DNA of 64,000 bases from Solea solea. Its lineage: Eukaryota > Chordata > Actinopteri > Pleuronectiformes > Soleidae. Positions 10,328-20,157 of this stretch are shown here, in pieces. The notes below the pieces were generated by a model. The model was given only the letters and a program-made list of their open reading frames with translations, was not told the DNA's origin and searched no databases. Position numbers and translations under genes: made by a program. The stretch covers positions 17,359,364 through 17,423,363 of the forward strand of contig NC_081154.1 of assembly GCF_958295425.1 (NCBI RefSeq), given 5' to 3'. Every line of letters starts with the position of its first letter. Within the stretch, counting starts at the first letter, position 1.

Positions 10328-11281
10328 CGGATTAACGCAAAGGCAAACTAGGCACGTTCCTAGGGCTCGATTGGCAGGGGCCCAGACAGGGGGACAATCA
10401 AAACCTAAAAATGACTTGGTCCGCGTTTCAAGACGATTTACGCTCCTCGTCCTGATGACGCGACGCTGTCAGGGCGTTCTGAGGACAGTCTGCTCCGATC
10501 GACAGTCGCGCTGGGGGCAGGCGGGCGGGAGAAGCCGCAGCGAGTGCACATGTCCGCGGCGAGGTCCGGGCGGGGGTTCGCTGTAAACCACCTTCGCCCC
10601 TTTCCAAGCCGATGTAGAGTCGGTCGCGGCGCACCACCGGCGGAGGAAATTTCATGTCAAACGTGTGTGACACTGTTGTATGATGAAGTCGGCATCAATT
10701 CATGGTAAAAACTGTTGAAAAGTTGAAATATGGAGATTAAAGGTTTCTGCCCAACAATAATCTCCAATACTTATTGACCTAAATGGATTTGTTAAAAGAC
10801 TATACTACAGCACAGTTTCTCTTACTGCAAATTTTATTGGTCTTTGTATATTTGACTACTTATAAAACTATTGAATTTAATCAACACATTTAATTAAGAT
10901 TTTCTGCAAAATGCAATAGCTTACAACATTTATCTTATTTGCTCTGTTTACACAGCAATGATTTACTGGTACTACTGCCTTAACAATGACACTCGCAATG
11001 GATAAGATAAGGATAATTTAATAGCATTTAATAGAGCCTTGTAGTAACGTATAAATACGGTAATAAAAATAAAAAAATAGACTGTTTAATATACGACACA
11101 TGACTTATTTTGGTATACAAAGAACCAACTCGTAACCAAAGACTACGCTATGTAAAATGTGAATTAACTTTTATCAGTAACTTTGGTAAGTTTCAGATTT
11201 CAATTCACAAATAACATCGATGGAGGGGGGCCCAAAAAATACAGTCTGCCTAGTATAGTCCATTTATTTAATCCGGCTCTG
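10328..11281. mobile_element. Possible hAT/ZMYM-type non-autonomous insertion between B fragments
   Basis: This block begins CGGATTAACGCAAAGG...ACTAGGCA. Read from the other strand it also begins with CAGAGCCGGATTAA followed by ACTAGGCA, so both ends share CGGATTAA and ACTAGGCA in inverted orientation. GGGCCC-containing sequence follows on both sides. The 10,370-10,680 part is strongly G+C-rich, the rest AT-rich. The B-family sequence on its right re-starts upstream of where the left part stopped (about 75 bp overlap), so this is not a simple insertion with a short target duplication. Confidence 0.35.
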
Positions 11282-11825
11282 ACTACAAAGCTGAACATTG
11301 AGTATTCATGCTGGCTGATGAAGAAACACTTTGGGTGGAAGACTTCCTGCCCAGATGTGCTGCTCTCCACAGTGACCGACTATCAAGCAGATGTTGATGA
11401 TGAACTACACTTGTCCACCGACTGTTGCTTGTGTCTTACAACATCTTCAGACAAAAACAAATGACTTCCTGAACAGAGAATGTTGTTCACCCAGGGCTGC
11501 GAGGAAAGTACAAATGATGAACAATCAGTTCATTCACAGTTGATGTTGTTGTGAAGTTGCAAGTGTCTTAAAACGTCTTCAGTCTGAGACCAAAAGTAAT
11601 GAGGGGTCACTAAAGACTGCTGTACTGTACTGAGACACACGCAGAGTTTTGTGGAGCTGATGCTAAAGGCTAAAGGTCATTCTCCACAAGAACAGAGAAA
11701 GTTACTCTCTGTCCCAGGGCTGCGAGAAAAGAATGACATTTTCTTGCAGCTTGTTCTCGACACTTGTGTGGTTTCCGATCGGGACTTCCTAGGATTTAAC
11801 CTTGAGAAAAACAACACATTTCTCT
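11282..11825 (+). repeat. Repeat unit B, copy 3 (3' part)
   Basis: Matches B copy 1 from ACTACAAAGCTGAACATT to AACAACACATTTCTC, with an extra stretch around 11,470-11,560 and 11,690-11,760. The frame shared by the other two copies is closed by TGA here (CATTGAGTA), arguing against a maintained protein. Confidence 0.55.
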
Positions 11826-12745
11826 GGTTTTGCATAGGAGTATGTCCAGGCCTTTAACCTCCTTGTCCCTGACCCTCTTTTTGCTAAACAGAGTATATCT
11901 CTGCAATTATTATGTATTATGTGACTTGTATTGGTATCAAGATAAAGATAACACTTGTGAGATTCATCACTGTAGATGCCACTGTGTCAGAGTAACTGCA
12001 GATGGAACCCAGCATAAATGAAGGATTTCTTTCCCTCGCCTAAAAAAAAGATTGCATTTTAAAGTAAATATGACCTTTAAAAACATGCAGTAGGAGCTTA
12101 AAAACTCATGTAACTGGTGCCGCTTTTCAATGTTTACACTGTTGCGGTGTTTTTGGCTCTTGCTAGTTTGATCGATTGGTGTTTAAACTGTGTTTGGTGA
12201 ACATAATAATGGTTTTCATGAGCTTTTAGTGGAGTTTTTGACCTTTGTGTGGGTATGCAGCATGTCTGTGTTTATTAAAAGTTAGACATGGCTTTATGAT
12301 GTGTTTCTTGCTGCGTGCGAAGCTGCCTCCTGTACCGGGGCCGTCAGGGAAGAAGCACAGTGTGACATTTGGTCTTCTAACCAAACCTATGCCCTTGCTT
12401 ACAGCAACAATCAGAACTCTCAGAAAGGCGCTGTTGCCCCGTGAGGTTACACTGCAGCCATTGCTGCCTGACACGATCTACTGGACCAATTATGAAACTT
12501 TTTGTAAATACTATTCACACACCCCCCACATTTAAGGCCCGGGTCAAAAACACTACAGCTTTATAGCTGAACTGTCATAGAATAACCTGATATTTCAGCT
12601 CTTAGAGATATTGCTTCAGTGTAAAATAGTTTCTAAATATTACAACATACAAAATAAAGATATGTTCCAATAATTGTTGCTCATGCTGTTGGGATCTGTC
12701 ATGATGCTGCAAATCAAACATGTGTCCTCGTGCTAAAGTGATGGT
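11826..12745. other. Intergenic, no feature recognised
   Basis: No supported gene or repeat family. The 96-codon frame at 12,245-12,535 has no domain I recognise. Confidence 0.45.
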
Positions 12746-12985
12746 TTGGGGGTGACAGTGGGTCAGCGAGATGTTTTTCAAGTGGAGGGTTGTGGGTTTG
12801 ATTCCCTGCTCTGCTCGTCTTCATGCCGATGTGTCCTTGAGCATGAAGTTGCTGCGGACTGCTGTCGGCGTGTGAATGGATATGAAAGATGTATGATAGG
12901 AAATGCACTTAGATGCACTTTGTATGAATGTGTGGGTGAATGACGATGAAGTGCAGTGTAAAGCAGCTCGGACTGATTTTATAAC
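12746..12985 (+). repeat. tRNA-derived SINE
   Basis: The head contains a pol III B-box-like GTTTGATTCC (12,796-12,805) in the context TTGTGGGTTTGATTCCC, followed by a GTGTCCTTGAGCA body typical of fish tRNA-related SINEs. The 3' part (GTGTGAATG...GTGCAGTGTAAAGCAGCTC) is the reverse complement of the family tail seen at 59,555-59,735. This is a retroposed copy and not a tRNA gene, since no cloverleaf can be drawn. Confidence 0.6.
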
Positions 12986-13923
12986 TACAGAGCCTTTACC
13001 ATTCTGAGGTGTGGTTGTATGAAGTACTAACACAGTTAGCGCTGACTGTGCTACCTGCTAACTGAAGACATGGAGGCTTGCACTCCCTTTTTTGAACTCA
13101 CGGGAAAATCTTAACACTCTATTTTCTGCGTTATCTTACTATCGGTCTTCAGTTCCTGACTGAAGGCTTAAGTTTGTGTCGCTTTGTAAACCCCTCACTC
13201 TGCTGCACCAGGGTCTGTACTGTAGGTTAAATCAGCAGTTGTACAATACAGCAGCTGCTACTTGATTTGCTCATTTTGTTTCAGTCAGATACTGTAAATC
13301 TGAAGGAAAATATTTAAGACGCCAAACTCACAAAAATCTATTTGAATTTAGGGACTGTCCACACAAAAACGAGTCCAGGTGAATGTGCTAAAGTGTTTTT
13401 GTTTTTATCCTAACAGCTTTTTATCCACAGGGGAAACAGTGTTTTGGGAAAACTGAAACACTGTATCCAGAAAATATTCAGATCTAAGAAGCAGAACAAT
13501 GAGAGCGCTTCTTTTGATTATACATAAAAACAAAACAGTTAATTAAGTAATTGATTAATAATCAACCAAATGAATAATTGTCGTAGTCCGAGACACTTTC
13601 TCTCCTGTCAACTAACCCTATAACCCTACATGGAGGTTTGTTTGAATTGTTGTAGTCTGAACATACAGTATTGAAGTTCATTGGTTTGAAGACATCTTAC
13701 TGTTTACACTGCAGAATTTAACAGTAACATAATGAGCGTCCTACTAATTCTAAATGCACGGTGTCTCCATTTTCTGTCCGCGTGCACTTTTGCTTTTACA
13801 GGAACAGTCTGTGGTCAGAGGGAAATAGCCCCGGCACCTAGCAGTAGCCTTTGCCCTTTTACTCCTCTTGTAATTTTTATGAGGTAATGTTGCACTCGCT
13901 CTTGAGTTTCCTGTTGGTAAGTG
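12986..13923. other. Intergenic, no feature recognised
   Basis: AT-rich DNA with only short open frames and no repeat family I can name. Confidence 0.45.
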
Positions 13924-14090
13924 CATCGACTACATTGCTGACCATCGTACTTGTGCTTGAATCCTACACGGCTCTGAACAACAGACTTTGAGTCTTGAGT
14001 CTCCAGGATCATATGCTTTCAGTGTTTCTGCAAACCACAGATATGTGTGGACTCAAAATAATGTCACTTATTTACTACATGTCTACAGGT

Positions 14091-14973
14091 CAGAATCAGA
14101 ATCAGAATCAGAAGAGCTTTATTGCCAAGTATGATTTGCACGTACAAAGAATTTGTTCTGGTGTCATTGGTGCAAAACAAGCATACAAAATTTAAAAAAA
14201 AAAGTTAAGTGAAACAGTATACGTATATATACACAGTATATAAATGTTTTTTGTTTTTTTTTAAAAAAAAGATGAAAAAGAGCACTACAGAAGAGCAGTA
14301 AATAGCAGTACAGCTGGGCAGTAAGTGAGTAACAGTGAAATATTCACCAGGTGCAAAATTTCACAGTAATGACGTTAATGTAACGCATAAATAGGATGTA
14401 ATGATAATGTGACATGTAGAGGCAGAGGAGGACTGTGAGGAGTCAGAGTGTCGGGGGGGGCTCCGGGCCTTGTTGATAAGGCTAGTAGCAGACGGGAAAA
14501 AACTGTTCTTGTGGCGTGAGGTTCTGGTCCTGATGGACCGCAGCCTCCTGCCAGAGGGGAGTGACTCAAGAAGTTTCTGTCCGGGGTGGGAGGGATCAGC
14601 CATAATCTTTCCTGCACGCCTCAGAGTTCTGGAGGCGAACAGGTCCTGGAGAGATGGAAGATTGCAGCCAATCACCTTCTCTGCAGACCGAATGACACAC
14701 TGCAGTCTGCCCTTGTCCTTGGCCGTGGCAGCAGCGTACCAGATGGTGATGGAGGAGGTGAGGATGGACTCAATGATGGAGGAGTAGAAGTGCACCATCA
14801 TTGTCTTTGGCAGGTTGAATTTCTTCAGCTGCCGCAGGAAGTACATCCTCTGCTGGGCTTTTTTGATGAGAGAGCTGATGTTCAGCTCCCACTTGAGGTC
14901 CTGGGTGATGATAGTTCCCAGGAAGCGAAAGGAATCCACAGTGTCAATTGTGGAGTCACAGAGGTTGATGGGT
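14091..14973 (-). mobile_element. 5'-truncated L2/CR1-like LINE
   Basis: The element lies in unit 1 of the tandem duplication and is absent from unit 2. On the minus strand it carries the C-terminal end of a non-LTR reverse transcriptase and finishes with CAATAAAGCTCTTC followed by a (TGATTC)n hexamer tail. This is the expected 3' structure of L2-like elements. It is 5'-truncated and represents about the last fifth of a full element. About 30 bp of target present in unit 2 are missing here, suggesting a target-site deletion at integration. Confidence 0.8.
14361..14973 (-). pseudogene. L2-like LINE reverse transcriptase, C-terminal fragment
   Basis: About 204 codons remain open, from the 5' truncation point to the stop. 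The conserved strings FRFLGTIITQDLKWE, QQRMYFLRQLKKFNLP and SGRRLRSIRTRTSRHKNSFF are the post-thumb and C-terminal region of L2/CR1-clade reverse transcriptases. The catalytic RT motifs and the endonuclease domain are absent. The first 13 or so residues of the longer open frame (MANMCWVYFHPV) are encoded by flanking host DNA and are not part of the element. Confidence 0.8.
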
Positions 14974-15725
14974 GACACGGGGTGAAAGTAAACCCAACAC
15001 ATATTGGCCATTTTTACACTTTATTCATTTTACACTGTCAGGGACCTCAGTATCGTATGGAAGATCCATACACAGCTTGGCACCTTTCACGGTGGGATGG
15101 CATCCCATTCCTTAACCAGGAGTTGTTGAAGGTCGACCAACAGCACGTCTGTGCTGATCCCATGAGTGTTCACTTGGGCTGAGGTCTGATCCCTCCCCAC
15201 TCCCACTCACAGTGTTTTCCAGAAACAGAATTCCACTGTACTATATGATTTCTTAACCAGGGCTAGTGATAACTAACCTTATAATGTTTCTAAAGGTCAT
15301 CACATTTGTTTTTCAACATAACAAATTCATGGCAATAGCCAGGAGTTGTGAAACATTCTTGTCTCTGGAGGTAACAAAGGAAGTGTCTAGAAACACATCT
15401 GGTGTTCCAGGGCCGCTGCCATGGCTCTCGTGGGCCTGCAGTGGATCTTTGTTTCCTTCGCTGATGGCTTGTGCTGCATGACTGCCTTGTGTTTGCTTTA
15501 CTTTCTCTGACCTTAGTTAAGGTTTATTCTGATTTTTAACTTAGTTTTGTTATTCCACCTGCCCCTTTTTGTTTGTTTTGATTTTATTTTGGTTTATTTG
15601 ATTTAATTAACTTTTGTATTATAGACATTGTTTTAGCCGTATGGTATTTAATTGCCTTATGTAGGGTAATATAGGTTTATTATTTTTCTTTAATTATTCT
15701 GGCTAATCATATTTAGTTTAGTATA

Positions 15726-15727
<2 letters not shown>

Positions 15728-15768
<41 letters not shown>
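15728..15768. repeat. (TG)n microsatellite at the end of duplication unit 1
   Basis: Uninterrupted TG dinucleotide run that marks the 3' end of unit 1. Unit 2 carries the equivalent, shorter and interrupted run at 26,765-26,793. Confidence 0.9.
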
Positions 15769-15771
<3 letters not shown>

Positions 15772-16006
15772 CTGTCACATCGACAACATTGCTGACCATC
15801 GTACTTGTGCTTGAATCCTACACGGCTCTGAACAACAGACTTTGAGTCTTGAGTCTCCAGGATCATATGCTTTCAGTGTTTCTGCAAACCACAGATATGT
15901 GTGGACTCAAATAATGTCACTTATTTACTACATGTCTACACGTGTGTAGGACTCACAAAGCAGACCTGGACACGGGGTGAAAGTTAACCCAACACATATT
16001 GGCCAT

Positions 16007-19000
16007 ACCTCTCCGGGAACCATCACCTTACCGTGGTGGAGAGGTTTGAGTGCCCCTGTGATTCTGAGAGCTGTGTTGTCTGGAGCCTAGTGCTCCTGGT
16101 AGGGTCTCCCTAGGCAAATTGGTCTCAGGGGAGGGGCCTGACGAAGAATGGTTCAAAGACCTCATGAAAAAACAACAGAGGAAAAGAGTGACCCTGCCCG
16201 GAGGAAGCCCGGGGCCCCCGCCTGGAGCCAGGCCCAGACGGAGGGCCCGTGAGCGAACGCCTGGTGGCCGGGTCTACCACGGGGCCCGGCCGGGCACAGC
16301 CCGAACAAGTCCCGTGGCCTCTTCATCGTCCTCCTGTGGACCCACCACCTGCAGGGAGATCGACTGGGGTCGGGTGCGCTGCCACATGGGTGGCAGTGAA
16401 GGTCGGGGATCTCGACATACTGGACCTGGGCGGCAGAAGCTGGTTCTGGGGACATGGAACGTCACCTCGCTGTGGGGGAAAGAGCCGGAGCTTGTGCGGG
16501 AGATGGAGCGCTACCAATTAGATCTGGTGGGGCTTACCTCCACGCACAGCCTTGGCTCTGGAACCACACTCCTGGATAGGGGTTGGAAGTTATTCTTCTC
16601 TGGAGTTGCCCAGGGTGTAAGGCGCCGGGCGGGTGTGGGGATACTCACAAGCCCCCGGCTGAGCGCCGCTGTGTTGGAGTTTACCCCGGTGGACGAGAGG
16701 GTCGCCTCCCTGCGCCTTAGGGTTGCAGGGGGGAAAGCTCTGACTGCTGTTTGTGCTTATGCACCGAACAGCAGCTCGGAGTACCCGGCCTTCTTGGAGG
16801 CCCTAGATGGAGTCCTGCAAGGGGCTCCGTCGGGGGACTCCATAGTTCTGCTGGGAGATTTCAACGCGCACGTGGGCAGCGATGGGGAAACCTGGAGAGG
16901 CGTGATTGGGAAGAACGGCCTACCTGATCTAAATCAGAGTGGTCGTTTGTTATTGGATTTCTGTGCAAGTCATGGACTATCCATAACAAACACCATGTTC
17001 GAGCATAAGGACGCTCATAAGTGTACTTGGTACCAGAGTGTCCTTGGCCGAAGGTCGATGATCGATTTTGTGATCGTTTCATCTGATCTAAGGCCGCATG
17101 TTCTGGACACTCGGGTGAAGAGAGGGGCAGAGCTGTCAACTGATCACCATCTGGTGGTGAGTTGGGTCAGAGGATGGGGGAGGACTCTGGATAGACCTGG
17201 TAAACCCAAACGTGTAGTGCGGATGAACTGGGAACGTCTGGAGGATGCCCCTGTCCGAGAGGCCTTCAACTCTCACCTCCGGCGGAGCTTTTCCTGTATC
17301 CCTGTGGAGGCTGGGGACATTGAACCTGAATGGGCAGTGTTCAAAGACTCTATTGTGAAAGCTGTAGTGGAGAGCTGTGGCTCCAGGGCTTTAGGTGCCT
17401 CAAGGGGCGGTAACCCTCGAACATCGTGGTGGACACCGGTGGTCAGGGAAGCTGTCCGACTGAAGAAGGAGTGTTTCCGGGATATGTTATCCCGGAGGAC
17501 TCCTGAGGCAGTTGCAAGGTATCGACGGGCCCGAAGGGCGGCAGCCTCTGCTGTGGCAGACGCAAAGCAGCGGGTATGGGAGAAGTTCGGAGAGGACATG
17601 GAGAAGGACTATCGGTCGGCACCAAGGCGTTTCTGGAAAACCATTCGGGGCCTCAGGAGGGGAAAGCGGGGGACCATGCAAGCTGTGTACAGTAAGGATG
17701 GGACACTGTTGACCTCGACTGAGGAGGTAACCGGACGGTGGAAGGAACACTTTGAGGAACTCCTGAATCCGACATCTGCACCCTCTGTGGTGGAGGCAGA
17801 GAGGGAGGCTGATGGGGGATCATCGTCAATCTCCCTGAGGGAGGTCACTGAGGTGGTTAAACAACTCCGCAGTGGCAAGGCCCCAGGGGTTGATGAGATC
17901 CGCCCAGAAATGCTGAAGGCTCTGGGTGTGGAGGGGCTGTCTTGGATGACACGTCTCTTCAACATTGCGTGGAGGTCGGGGTCAGTGCCAAAGGAGTGGC
18001 AAACTGGGGTGGTGGCCCCCCTTTTCAAAAAGGGGGACCTGAGAGTGTGTGCCAATTACCGGGGCATCACACTTCTCAGCCTCCCTGGTAAGGTTTACTC
18101 CAAGGTACTGGAAAGGAGGGTTCGACCGGTTGTCGAACCTCGGATTCAAGAGGAACAATGCGGATTCCGTCCTGGTCGTGGAACAACGGACCAGCTCTTT
18201 ACTCTTGCAGGGATCCTGGAGGGGGCCTGGGAGTACGCCCATCCGGTCTACATGTGTTTTGTGGACCTGGAGAAGGCGTATGATCGGGTTCCCAGGGAGA
18301 TACTGTGGGAGGTGCTGCGGGAGTATGGGGTGGGGGGGCACTACTTAGGGCCATCCAATCCCTATACGCCCAAAGTATGAGCTGTGTCAGGGTTCTCGGC
18401 ACTAAATCAGGCCTGTTTCCTGTGGGTGTTGGCCTTCGCCAGGGCTGCGCTTTATCACCAATCCTGTTTGTGATTTTCATGGACAGGATATCGAGGCGTA
18501 GTCGTGGGGGAGAGGGGTTGTGGTTTGGCGGGCTTGAGATCACGTCGCTGCTTTTTGCAGATGATGTGGTCCTCATGGCTTCGTCAGCCTGCGACCTTCA
18601 GCGCTCACTGGATCGGTTCGTGGCCGAGTGTGAAGCGGTCGGGAAGAGGATCAGCACCTCTAAGTCTGAGGCCATGGCTCTTAGCAGGAAACCGGTGGAT
18701 TGCCTTCTCCGGGTAGGGAATGACTCCTTGCCCCAGGTGAAGGAGTTCAAGTATCTCGGGGTCTTGTTCACGAGTGAGGGGACAAGGGAGCCGGAGATAC
18801 TGCATTCGCTTTACCGCACGGTTGTGACGAAAAGGGAGCTGAGCCGGAAGGCAAAGCTCTCGATCTACCGGTCAGTCTTCGTTCCTATCCTCACCTATGG
18901 TCATGAAGGTTGGGTCATGACCGAAAGAACGCGATCGCGGGTACAAGCGAAATGGGATTCCTCAGGAGAGTGGCTGGCTTTTCCCTTAGAGATAGGGTGA

Positions 19001-19329
19001 GAAGCTCGGTCATCCGGGGGGAGCTCGGAGTAGAACCGCTGCTCCTTCACATTGAAAGGAGCCAGTTGAGGTGGTTCGGGCATCTGGTGAGGATGCCTCC
19101 TGGGCGCCTCCCGAGGGAGGTATATCAGGCACGTCCAGCTGGGAGGAGGCCTCGGGGTAGACCTAGGACAAGGTGGAGAGATTACATCTCCACTCTGGCC
19201 TGGGAACGCCTCGGGATCCCTCAGTCGGAGCTGGTCGATGCGGCTCAGGAAAAGGAAGTTTGGGGTCCCTTGCTGAAACGCCCCCGCGACCCGGCCCCGG
19301 ATAAGCGGAGGATGATGATGATGATGATG
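16007..19329 (+). mobile_element. Near full-length RTE/Expander-like LINE
   Basis: The element is bounded by an 11 bp target duplication ATATTGGCCAT (15,996-16,006 and 19,330-19,340). The single-copy target is present in unit 1 at 15,000-15,010 followed directly by TTTTACAC. It begins ACCTCTCCGGGAACCATCAC and ends in a (GAT)n trinucleotide tail, as RTE-clade elements do. At 3.3 kb with one endonuclease/RT frame and no separate ORF1 it matches that clade. Two frameshifts and a short in-frame loss inactivate it. Confidence 0.9.
16119..19315 (+). pseudogene. RTE-type LINE polyprotein (endonuclease + reverse transcriptase), frameshifted
   Basis: The first frame (16,119-18,380) holds an APE-like endonuclease with [35 protein letters not shown] and the terminal LSTDHHL. 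It then holds the RT fingers and palm with [31 protein letters not shown] and [13 protein letters not shown]. It breaks at a run of seven G near 18,332. The second frame (to 19,000) continues with GLRQGCALSPILF and LLFADDVVLM, the RT catalytic motif. A second slip near 18,945 moves to a third frame with FLRRVAG and the C-terminal RPRGRPRTRWRDY. Compared with related fish elements about 15 residues look missing after FTSEGTREPEI. The usual endonuclease Glu is replaced by Thr (VGLTSTH), which I believe is shared within this family. The last codons read ATG repeatedly because the frame enters the (GAT)n tail. Confidence 0.88.
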
Positions 19330-19587
19330 ATATTGGCCATTTTTACACTTTATTCATTTTACACTGTCAGGGACCTCAGTAGCGTGTGGAAGATCCATAC
19401 ACAGCTTGGCACCTTTCCCGGTGGGATGGCATCCCATTCCTTAACCAGGAGTTGTTGAAGGTCGACCAACAGCACGTCTGTGCTGATCCCATGAGTGTTC
19501 ACTTCACAGTGTTTTCCAGAAACAGAATTCCACTGTACTATATGATTTCTTAACCAGGGCAAGTGATAACTGTTGTAGCAGGAAGCC

Positions 19588-19752
19588 TGTAACAGTCTAT
19601 CTTTCTTTCCTTTACTTTTGCGCTATTAAGTGTTAAGGTAGACGGAACAATTATGTACATATTTTTTGGTTCCGCCCGACCCTTAATTGGCTGCGCACCA
19701 AGTTAGAAGAGGCGGCAACAGCGGCACCTGTAGCAGTTCTACAGATCTAATT
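19588..19752 (+). repeat. BEL 5' LTR, first ~165 bp only
   Basis: This piece is nearly identical to 25,914-26,079; I see one T-run length change and one C/T substitution. After GATCTAATTCA the sequence diverges completely from the 3' LTR, so the distal ~235 bp of the LTR and the expected primer binding site are not recognisable. Confidence 0.85.
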
Positions 19753-20157
19753 CATTATTATTATTTTTCGTTTATATTTGAAAAAAACAAAAAAAACAAA
19801 AAAACTAAATAATAATATTATAGAAATAATTCCTTTATTTACAGTTTTCCTGTTGAATTGTTATTCACAAGATTTTATGTTTATGTTAACTAATCTGCAC
19901 ATTGTAAATATCTGTGATTTTCAGTAATAGCAGATTATATTCAAGCCATACAATGATTGTTTACAACTTCATACCTGTGATTTAAGTTAAGATTCTGAAG
20001 TTACATTTTGAGAATAACTTATAACATTACGTTAAGTTATAGTGCTATAAATTTAAGGCATAACAGTAATCTTGACTAAGATTTACTAAAAGTAACTCAC
20101 ACATTAATTTACGATAAATTCTACGTTAAAGGCAATTAAGATAAACCAAAACCAACT
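19753..20157 (+). other. BEL 5' leader replacing the distal LTR and primer binding site
   Basis: AT-rich DNA between the truncated 5' LTR and the gag start, with A-rich runs near 19,780-19,810. It does not match the 3' LTR, and I see no TGG-starting primer binding site next to an LTR end. It may be the element's own leader joined by deletion, or foreign sequence. Confidence 0.5.

Larger units (their letters stand above)
13924..15777 (+). repeat. Tandem duplication unit 1 (~0.97 kb plus LINE insertion)
   Basis: From CATCGACTACATTGCTGACC to the CGCCTGTCA after a TG microsatellite, this unit aligns base for base with 15,778-26,802 once insertions are removed. Unit 1 contains an L2-like LINE (about 14,091-14,973) that replaced roughly 30 bp present in unit 2. 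It lacks the RTE and BEL insertions found in unit 2 and therefore shows their empty sites: near 14,999-15,013 for the RTE and near 15,271-15,283 for the BEL. Confidence 0.85.

Noticed and set aside
12245..12535. 96-codon open frame
   Set aside because: No family resemblance; the length is within chance expectation for a window of this size.
12796..12805. tRNA gene suggested by a B-box-like sequence
   Set aside because: No A box at the right spacing and no cloverleaf; flanking sequence is a SINE body.
16162..18055. Many minus-strand and alternate-frame open frames across the RTE element
   Set aside because: They are shadows of the G+C-rich endonuclease/RT frame, which carries the recognisable motifs.
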